In this document: piece by piece, positions 32,183 to 37,883 of the stretch
How positions within the stretch are numbered: position 1 is the stretch's first letter
Layout: each line of letters opens with the position of its first letter
NCBI GenBank assembly: GCA_946059305.1
Contig: CAMGMU010000013.1
Span: forward strand, 1 to 37,883
Length of the DNA stretch: 37,883 nt
Source: an uncultured Bacteroidales bacterium
GTDB taxonomy: Bacteria; Bacteroidota; Bacteroidia; Bacteroidales; Paludibacteraceae
Reading direction: 5' to 3'
Notes under the pieces: generated by a model
Database searches by the model: none
What the model was told of the DNA's origin: nothing
The model's input: the letters and a program-made list of their open reading frames with translations, nothing else
Made by a program: the position numbers and the translations under genes

Positions 32183-32208
32183 TGCGTAACATTGTGTTAC
32201 GTTACGCA
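32183..32208. promoter_or_regulatory. Palindromic operator-like site
   Basis: TGCGTAAC (32183-32190) and GTTACGCA (32201-32208) form a perfect 8-bp inverted pair separated by ten bases; inside, GTAAC-ATTGT-GTTAC (32186-32200) is a second overlapping dyad. No T tract follows. The target gene would be either the tRNA unit or the distant kinase operon. Confidence 0.4.
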
Positions 32209-32249
32209 GTCTTATCCTTCACGCTACCTCCTCTCAGCCTTCGTGCATC

Positions 32250-32500
32250 TAGCTTACATCTAGCTTACATCTAGCTTACATGTACGTGCGCTGTAAGCTA
32301 GATGTAAGCTAGATGCACGTGCGATAGTCGGACAATAGTAGGATGAAGAGTGGTCGATGGTCGTGCGATGCAGGTGCAATGGTAATAGGGTGGTAATATG
32401 GTGGTGGTGGGATGATAATACGATGAGGAGCGATGAGGACTCATTGAGGAACCATTGAGGACTCATTGAGGAGTCATTAAGAACCATTGAGGAACCATTG
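32250..32500. repeat. 23-unit 11-bp-phased degenerate tandem array
   Basis: The DNA divides without gaps into 11-bp units, with two exceptions of 10 bp (32426-32435 and 32480-32489). The unit sequence drifts along the array: TAGCTTACATC (x2, then ..ATG), TAAGCTAGATG (x2), GTCGTGCGATG, GTAATATGGTG, GTGGTGGGATG, ATAATACGATG, AGGACTCATTG, AGGAACCATTG. Almost all end in ATG, TTG, GTG, ATC or ATA. It lies in a 650-base gap without genes, between the tRNA terminator and the kinase promoter. Confidence 0.85.
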
Positions 32501-32678
32501 TGGAGGATACAAAGCAGCGAGCAGCGTAACGAGTTGTTGCGCAAATTTTTGAATAAGGTGAAAAAATAGGCTCTGTAATATATTCCAAGAAGCGATTGGG
32601 TTTGTTTGATAATTTGGGGTGAAGCATGGTATTTTCAATACCAAATGTGGTATGAAAGCAGCAAAATTCGGGCTGAAA

Positions 32679-32710
32679 TTTGCAGGAATGAAAAATTTTT
32701 TGTACCTTTG
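32679..32710 (+). promoter_or_regulatory. Promoter of the sensor kinase operon
   Basis: -33 TTTG (32679-32682), 20 bp, then -7 TACCTTTG (32703-32710), followed by CGCAC. This fits the consensus exactly. The leader to the ATG at 32800 is about 80 bases. The remaining sequence from 32501 to 32678 holds only a small hairpin GGTATT/AATACC (32628-32642). Confidence 0.8.
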
Positions 32711-32799
32711 CGCACTTTTTAGCAATGGTGCTCCAACCCCTTCGCGAAAAAGACTTAGAATCAGATAGAAGTAAGACACAAAATCAGTAAGCACATTTG

Positions 32800-35460
32800 A
32801 TGAACGTTTTACGACAATACATAATTCAATTACGTGTTGCCCTGCTTATGTTGTGCATAAGCATGGCGGCTGATTCCTTGTGTCAGCAGCAAACAGCTGC
32901 TGGTGATACTCCGGTCGCTTCTCAATCTGCTTCGCAAGCAGCCGCTACTCAAGCAGCCACTACTCAAGCAGCCACTACTCAAGTAGCTGCTTCTCAAGTA
33001 GCCGCTCCTCAAGTAGCCGCTACTCAAACAGCCGCTCCTCAAGTAGCTGTTTCACAAACAGCCGCTACTCCGGCTGCTGTTTCGCAGGCTGCCGCAGCAA
33101 CAGAAGCTGCTTCGGCGACTATTTCGACTGTGAACTGGATTGGGCAGCCATCGCTTGAAAAGGCGCGTTATTACGAGGTGTCGACCGTGAAGCCGAAAAC
33201 GTTGTTTTACAGTTGTGAGCAGCAGAAATTCATCTACAAGGCAGAGCCGAAGCAGGTAGTGCTGATGTGGAGCACCGATTATACCGATCCCGCTTATAAA
33301 GCGTGGACGAATAAGATCGCCGAAGCGTTTAACAATCATGGTGTGAACGTGGAGCTGCATTCGTATTTCGGCACGATGGGTTTCACGTATGAAGCCGAGC
33401 AATCCCGGCGCATTACTTTGTTGATGCATGAGCTTGACACGCTGGGTAAGCGTCCGGACTTGATCATGGCCAATGGCGATTATATCATGTGGCTGCTGAT
33501 GAAGACGCCCGATGCTATCCTTGACAGCGTGCCGATGGTATGTTATGGGCTCAAAGATACGGCTTTGCTGCAGATGCAATTTGATATCCTCAAGGAAAGT
33601 GAGCTTGCTCCCAAGCATATTGTGGAGATTCACGATACGCTGATGCTGCAGAAAGGATTGGATTTCGTGGATTTTCTGGAAGGTTTTCAGCCCCTATTGC
33701 CCCATCATCATAATACCAGAAGCCATCGTTTTGCAGGTTTACTGGATAATCATTTCTACTGGCCTGACTCGCTTTACGGCATGGATTTGAAGAAGCAGAT
33801 GCGTCAGCTCGATACCCTCCGTTATCTCAACTGCATGGATAGTGTGGTGCGAGATACGATTTGCGTAACGAAGAACAAAGCCGGGGTAATCAGTCTTGCG
33901 CTCGCTTCGTTTAAGGAAATTGATAAAAATGTGATGGTTCTTTGGCATCCGCTTACGTGGATGTTTTACCGCCAAAAATCCCAACTGCGCTTTATTCAGT
34001 TGAAGCACGATGAGGTATCTCGTTCGCTTTCTGAAGGTCCGAACTTAGGCGCATACTATACGTTTACAGCTGAAGATTTTCTTACGTCAGACAGCTGTGT
34101 AGGCGGCTTTTTCTCGTCGGCTGATACCTTGATTCACGATGCCGTAGAGGTGGGTGTTCGCTTGATGAATGGCGAGCCGGCTGAGCACTTTGGCAGAATG
34201 ATGCACCATCCCGATTACCACGTCAACTGGGATTTGCTTCGTCCGTATGGTCATTCGGTTAAGCAGATGCCCGATTATGTGCATTTGTATAATACTACGT
34301 TTGTTGATTACTATCCCATATTGTCAAAGGTGCTCTTCTTTGTGGGCATTGTGCTGTTTATTGCATTGATTATTACCTCTTTGGTGTATTCTGTGAAGGG
34401 TGCTCGTCGTCAGATGCGCAATCGCAAGGCACTTCAAGAGCAGGCTCAGCAGGCTATCTATCAGGAGCGCTTATTGGAGCTCGCTTTGCAAACGTGCGAT
34501 GCCATCGTGTGGGACGATAGCGAGGGGATGAGCATCATGCAGCGCATCACAGTGCCGCTCGAGTGGACATTGCGTTTGCAGGCGTTTTTTGCCAACAAAG
34601 AGCCGGGGCTCTATCAACTGCAGTTTAAGGGCAGCATCGATGGGCAGCCGGAGCATTGGTATGAGATTCGTATGGATGTGCACTACCATAAGTCGCTCAT
34701 TCACAGGCGCGGTTATGTGGTGAATATCGATAAGATGAAAGAGGTGGAGCAAATGGCAGCCGAAGCGCACCAGATATTACTCGATGCGCGTGCGCGCGAA
34801 GGTTTCTTATCTTCGATGAATCACGAGATTCGTACTCCGCTCCATGCTGTGGTAGGATTCTCGATGGAACTCGCGCGCGTGGATGCGCAATTATCTGATG
34901 AGGATATAGCGGTGTTTGCAGATATCATCGAAACAAACGCGGCCATGCTCACGAAGATCATCAACGATATCTTGCTCGTGACGCTGATGCGCAACGCCAA
35001 CGTGTCGGCACATGTTACCTCCTGCAAGCTTCACGACTTGCTCGATTCCAAGCATTGGCATACAGCGATGGAGGTTATCCAGCGCCGGAAGAACGACTTA
35101 CATATCCAGCCGGCAGGCGAGTCGGTTGTTTTACAGGCAGACAGCGAGATGGTAGCTGCGGTTATTGACAACCTGCTCCTCAACGCATCCATGTTCTCGC
35201 AAGAAGGCAGCCGCATTGAGCTCGGCTGGAAAGCGAGCGATAAAGGCGTGGAGATTTGGGTAAAAGACGAAGGAATAGGCATTGAAAAAGCCCATTTCCC
35301 CATGCTTTACAAGCCCTTCTTCAAAATCAACAGTTTCTCGCAAGGAGCCGGACTTGGGCTTCATATTGCCGAAACATATATGCAGAAAATGGGCGGCTCC
35401 ATCCGTGTGGAGAGCGAGCCCGGAAAAGGTTCCATCTTTACGATTTCATTCCCCGCATGA
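32800..35460 (+). CDS. Sensor histidine kinase with periplasmic binding-protein-like sensor
   Basis: With ATG 32800 as start (a TTG one codon earlier is less likely) the protein has 886 residues. A signal sequence or first membrane helix (about 8-27) is followed by a pentapeptide-repeat linker (about 40-100, Q-x-A-A-T/P type), a periplasmic domain of about 390 residues with a type-1 binding-protein look (KQVVLMWSTDYTDPAY; GKRPDLIMANGDY; VPMVCYGL), a membrane helix (about 507-532), then the HisKA H-box SSMNHEIRTPLHAVVGF with His675 and a HATPase domain (NLLLNA, DEGIGIE, GAGLGLHI). There is no receiver domain. Its stop overlaps the next kinase start by four bases. Confidence 0.9.
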   Translation: MNVLRQYIIQLRVALLMLCISMAADSLCQQQTAAGDTPVASQSASQAAATQAATTQAATTQVAASQVAAPQVAATQTAAPQVAVSQTAATPAAVSQAAAATEAASATISTVNWIGQPSLEKARYYEVSTVKPKTLFYSCEQQKFIYKAEPKQVVLMWSTDYTDPAYKAWTNKIAEAFNNHGVNVELHSYFGTMGFTYEAEQSRRITLLMHELDTLGKRPDLIMANGDYIMWLLMKTPDAILDSVPMVCYGLKDTALLQMQFDILKESELAPKHIVEIHDTLMLQKGLDFVDFLEGFQPLLPHHHNTRSHRFAGLLDNHFYWPDSLYGMDLKKQMRQLDTLRYLNCMDSVVRDTICVTKNKAGVISLALASFKEIDKNVMVLWHPLTWMFYRQKSQLRFIQLKHDEVSRSLSEGPNLGAYYTFTAEDFLTSDSCVGGFFSSADTLIHDAVEVGVRLMNGEPAEHFGRMMHHPDYHVNWDLLRPYGHSVKQMPDYVHLYNTTFVDYYPILSKVLFFVGIVLFIALIITSLVYSVKGARRQMRNRKALQEQAQQAIYQERLLELALQTCDAIVWDDSEGMSIMQRITVPLEWTLRLQAFFANKEPGLYQLQFKGSIDGQPEHWYEIRMDVHYHKSLIHRRGYVVNIDKMKEVEQMAAEAHQILLDARAREGFLSSMNHEIRTPLHAVVGFSMELARVDAQLSDEDIAVFADIIETNAAMLTKIINDILLVTLMRNANVSAHVTSCKLHDLLDSKHWHTAMEVIQRRKNDLHIQPAGESVVLQADSEMVAAVIDNLLLNASMFSQEGSRIELGWKASDKGVEIWVKDEGIGIEKAHFPMLYKPFFKINSFSQGAGLGLHIAETYMQKMGGSIRVESEPGKGSIFTISFPA

Positions 35461-37883
35461 AGCAGCAGATTTCCATAGGATTCAAGCATTGTTGGCAGCA
35501 AATCATGTTGCCAATGGGTGTGTGCTTGCTTTTGTGCGCCTGCTTCTTGCTGCCCTCTTGCAAGCAAAAAAACGAACGCAAACGCATCTTGCTGATGGGT
35601 GATATGCCGCTTTCTGAGCAGCCATTCATCTGTTTTAGTGAAGCGTTTAATGCCGAGTTCCCGGAGGATGAATACGAATTGCTTTTCTATCCCGGCACTA
35701 CAGCTGCTTACGACCGCGTGTTGCGTCCGTCGTATTACGATGATATGGATGCGTTTATGCGTTTGCAGTTTGGACGCGTAGGCATGCGTCCGGATTTGAT
35801 TATTCTAATGGGCGATATGGTTGCCCATTCGGCGGCCATGTCATCGCACCCCTGGTATGATGAAGTGCCGGTACTATGCATGGGGGTGATGTATCCTGAA
35901 TGGGGAGGAGCGTTGCAGCAACGAAAGAATTTCGTAGTGATGACCAGCGCTTGTGACCCTAAGAAAAACATGGATTTCATTCGCGAACTGGGTGGTGCAC
36001 CCTGGATCATCACTTGCATCGATAGTACGTTTTTAGACGAGAAGATTCGTTCGTCCATCATGGAGGAGATGGGAAGCGATACCGCCCACTATATCACCAA
36101 CCTCCAACTCGAGTCTTACGATCGTCTGATTGGCTACACCATGCGCGATATTCGAACCACCATCATTCCCATCAATTTTGAGCACACGAATTGTACCCCA
36201 GCTGACTCTATATACAACGGCCATTTTCGCATTCCGGGCTTGATGAAGGTGCGCAACAACTGGGCTACTTTCCTCCGACTCAAGGATGATGCGTATATCG
36301 GTGAGACGTTTGGCTACAACTTAGGATCGTATTACTCTAACTCGTGCAAGTACTTCAACCTCCCTCTGCTGAGCGCACTCAACGGCAATATCGGCGGCTA
36401 TTTCTCCAATTGGGACGAGATGGCAGATCAAGCGCATCCCATTGTAGATCAGCTGCTTAGTGGCGTTGATCCCACTACCATTCCCCAGCAGGAACTGCAG
36501 AAATCATATTGGCTCGATTGGCGTTTAGCCAAAGCGATGCACCCCTATGCGGAGGACTTCCCCGATTACGTGAAATTCACGAATCTGCCGTGGGAAGAGA
36601 AGAGCAGGCTGAATCATATCGTCTCCCGATTCTGGTTGCCGTTTATCTTCTATCTACTCTTGTTTCTTGCCGTGATGACGCCCGTTGTACTTACCATTAT
36701 AAGCCGTCATCAGCATAAGAAACTGTTGCGACTGGGAACCAAAGCAGCGCAGGATTCGCAGCACATGGAGACGGTCTTGGCCGCTACCCATTCGTTCCGA
36801 TGGGTGTTGCTGCCCAATCGTGTGGTTCGCATCAGCAAGGATTTGGAGAAGGTGCTTGAATTGGAAACCAACGAGATACCGCTGAGCGAGTTGTTTACCT
36901 TTCTTGAGGATGGCCGACAAGAGCTCGAAGAGGCTGTATTTCACACGGATAAGGATTTTCAGATAGTGGATATCGTAGCGGCTACGAATAAGGGCATTCG
37001 TCATGCGTTTATGGTATATATCAACCGCTTGCCAGATGCAGATGGGCACATGCAATGTCTTGGTTTTGTAGTCATCAACGATGAAGTATATGAGGCGAAA
37101 AAGCTTCGCGAGGAGGCTTATCAGTTGGCAGAAGAGACGTCGGTAAAGGAGAGTTTTATGGCCGCAATGAGCCATGAGATTCGTAGTCCGCTCAATGCGA
37201 TTGTAGGTTTTGCGGATTTGCTGGTGAAGCACGGGAAAGACCTTTCGCAGGAAGAGCGATCAGCTTTTTCGCATCATATCAACGACAGCAAAGATCAGCT
37301 CTTGCGTCTGCTCGATGATGTGATGAACTATTCCACCAAGAAGGAAGAATCGTTCTCGCTTGAACTCTCTAAGAAGTCGGTGAAAGAGCTGATGGACGAA
37401 GCCTATTATATGCATACGGTTATCGTGCCAGAGCGGCTTGACTTCCATTACGAATGCAGCAAGGATGCGTTTGTGATGGCCAATCGTTCGGCTGTGCTCC
37501 AGATTATGAGTAACCTCATGAACAATGCCATCAAGTTTACCGAAGCGGGCAGCATCACGATGGGTTGGCGCTATACGGAAGAGGCCGATGGCTCGTGGGT
37601 GGAGATGTATGTGCGCGATACGGGTATTGGAATTTCCGAAACCGATATGCAGCATATCTGCGAGAAATTCCGCAAGGTAGATAGCCATTCTGTAGGTGCA
37701 GGTATCGGACTCGCTCTATGCACCCAACTCGCCACCAGCATGAAGGGCTCGCTCTGTATGGATAGCAAATTGGGCGAAGGCTCTACGTTCAGCCTCAAGC
37801 TGAAAGTTACAGAATTCCCCCCCCCCCCCCCCCCCCCGGCGGAAAGCAAAGAAGGAGGAAGGGGGGGCGTGCACACCACGAAC
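35457..37883 (+). CDS. Second sensor histidine kinase, truncated by window end
   Basis: The frame is open from ATG 35457 to the window end (809 codons, no stop). The N terminus has a hydrophobic signal with a lipobox-like LLPSC (Cys about 35), then a periplasmic domain of some 360 residues that shares pattern with the upstream kinase (RPDLIILMGD, VPVLCMGV), a membrane helix (about 394-418), the H-box MAAMSHEIRSPLNAIVGF with His573, and a HATPase domain (NLMNNAIKF, DTGIGIS, GAGIGLAL). The last codons cross a 21-base C tract and give a proline run, so the end is doubtful. The pair likely signals to a regulator beyond the window. Confidence 0.85.
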   Translation, partial: MKQQISIGFKHCWQQIMLPMGVCLLLCACFLLPSCKQKNERKRILLMGDMPLSEQPFICFSEAFNAEFPEDEYELLFYPGTTAAYDRVLRPSYYDDMDAFMRLQFGRVGMRPDLIILMGDMVAHSAAMSSHPWYDEVPVLCMGVMYPEWGGALQQRKNFVVMTSACDPKKNMDFIRELGGAPWIITCIDSTFLDEKIRSSIMEEMGSDTAHYITNLQLESYDRLIGYTMRDIRTTIIPINFEHTNCTPADSIYNGHFRIPGLMKVRNNWATFLRLKDDAYIGETFGYNLGSYYSNSCKYFNLPLLSALNGNIGGYFSNWDEMADQAHPIVDQLLSGVDPTTIPQQELQKSYWLDWRLAKAMHPYAEDFPDYVKFTNLPWEEKSRLNHIVSRFWLPFIFYLLLFLAVMTPVVLTIISRHQHKKLLRLGTKAAQDSQHMETVLAATHSFRWVLLPNRVVRISKDLEKVLELETNEIPLSELFTFLEDGRQELEEAVFHTDKDFQIVDIVAATNKGIRHAFMVYINRLPDADGHMQCLGFVVINDEVYEAKKLREEAYQLAEETSVKESFMAAMSHEIRSPLNAIVGFADLLVKHGKDLSQEERSAFSHHINDSKDQLLRLLDDVMNYSTKKEESFSLELSKKSVKELMDEAYYMHTVIVPERLDFHYECSKDAFVMANRSAVLQIMSNLMNNAIKFTEAGSITMGWRYTEEADGSWVEMYVRDTGIGISETDMQHICEKFRKVDSHSVGAGIGLALCTQLATSMKGSLCMDSKLGEGSTFSLKLKVTEFPPPPPPPAESKEGGRGGVHTTN
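37817..37837. repeat. Homopolymeric C tract of 21 bases
   Basis: Twenty-one consecutive C lie in the 3' part of the second kinase, 46 bases from the window end and just beyond the catalytic domain. The sequence after it is G/A-rich (several G runs). It is either a phase-variable tract or an assembly/read-end artefact. Confidence 0.9.

Noticed and set aside
32250..32500. CRISPR array
   Set aside because: Units are 11 bp and contiguous with gradual drift; there are no long identical repeats separated by unique spacers and no cas genes.

Overview
The window looks like a chromosomal segment from a member of the Bacteroidales. Evidence includes repeated TAnnTTTG -7 promoter boxes with a TTG or TTTG -33 element 19-20 bp upstream, a DUF4270 lipoprotein next to a single-domain GT5 glycogen synthase, a eukaryote-like short ProRS, a eukaryote-like glycogen branching enzyme, and a type IX secretion (T9SS) C-terminal sorting domain. 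I cannot name a genus from the sequence alone. Both ends cut genes, and the right end carries a 21-base C run that may be a contig-end artefact.

Layout. 1-840: an unrecognised truncated gene, an array of tiny hairpins that runs into a promoter, and a small smalltalk-like peptide gene. 1208-3569 (minus): glgA and a DUF4270 lipoprotein, divergent from pdxB. 3819-14199 (plus): pdxB, then proS-mreD-mrdA-rodA (cell elongation) and yhcH-glgB-nagB-djlA-like (glycogen and amino-sugar metabolism, co-chaperone), closely spaced. 14200-14905: two tandem stem-loops, then 21-bp and 11-bp periodic repeats, a promoter and a structured leader. 14906-18913: a three-gene TolC/HlyD/EmrB-like efflux operon. 18949-23119 (minus): polyprenyl synthase, acyl-CoA ligase and a Gate-domain membrane protein. 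23345-30720: a uronate catabolic operon (uxaC, kdgK, eda, exuT-like transporter) interrupted between uxaC and kdgK by an AT-rich cassette. 30944-31312 (minus): a DMT/DUF486 membrane protein. 31532-32100: five tRNA genes (Gly, Leu, Gly, Leu, Leu). 32250-32500: a striking 11-bp-phased array. 32800-end: two overlapping sensor histidine kinase genes with related periplasmic sensor domains.

Most unusual item: 24777-27464. Two inverted copies of a ~240-bp MITE-like sequence (197 bp aligned with one mismatch) enclose a T9SS-exported gingipain-like C25 peptidase and a small lipoprotein. The unit is flanked by a 7-bp direct repeat TAAATTC and has no visible transposase. It looks like a non-autonomous, cargo-carrying mobile or invertible cassette inside a metabolic operon.

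Second theme: several intergenic regions hold degenerate tandem repeats whose periods are close to whole numbers of DNA helical turns (11, about 20-21 and 33-34 bp), at 427-633, 14438-14673, 27138-27200, 30835-30935 and 32250-32500. The arrays do not share a sequence. What they share is the period, which suggests a common generating process or a structural role. All functional names come from reading motifs; no database search was possible.
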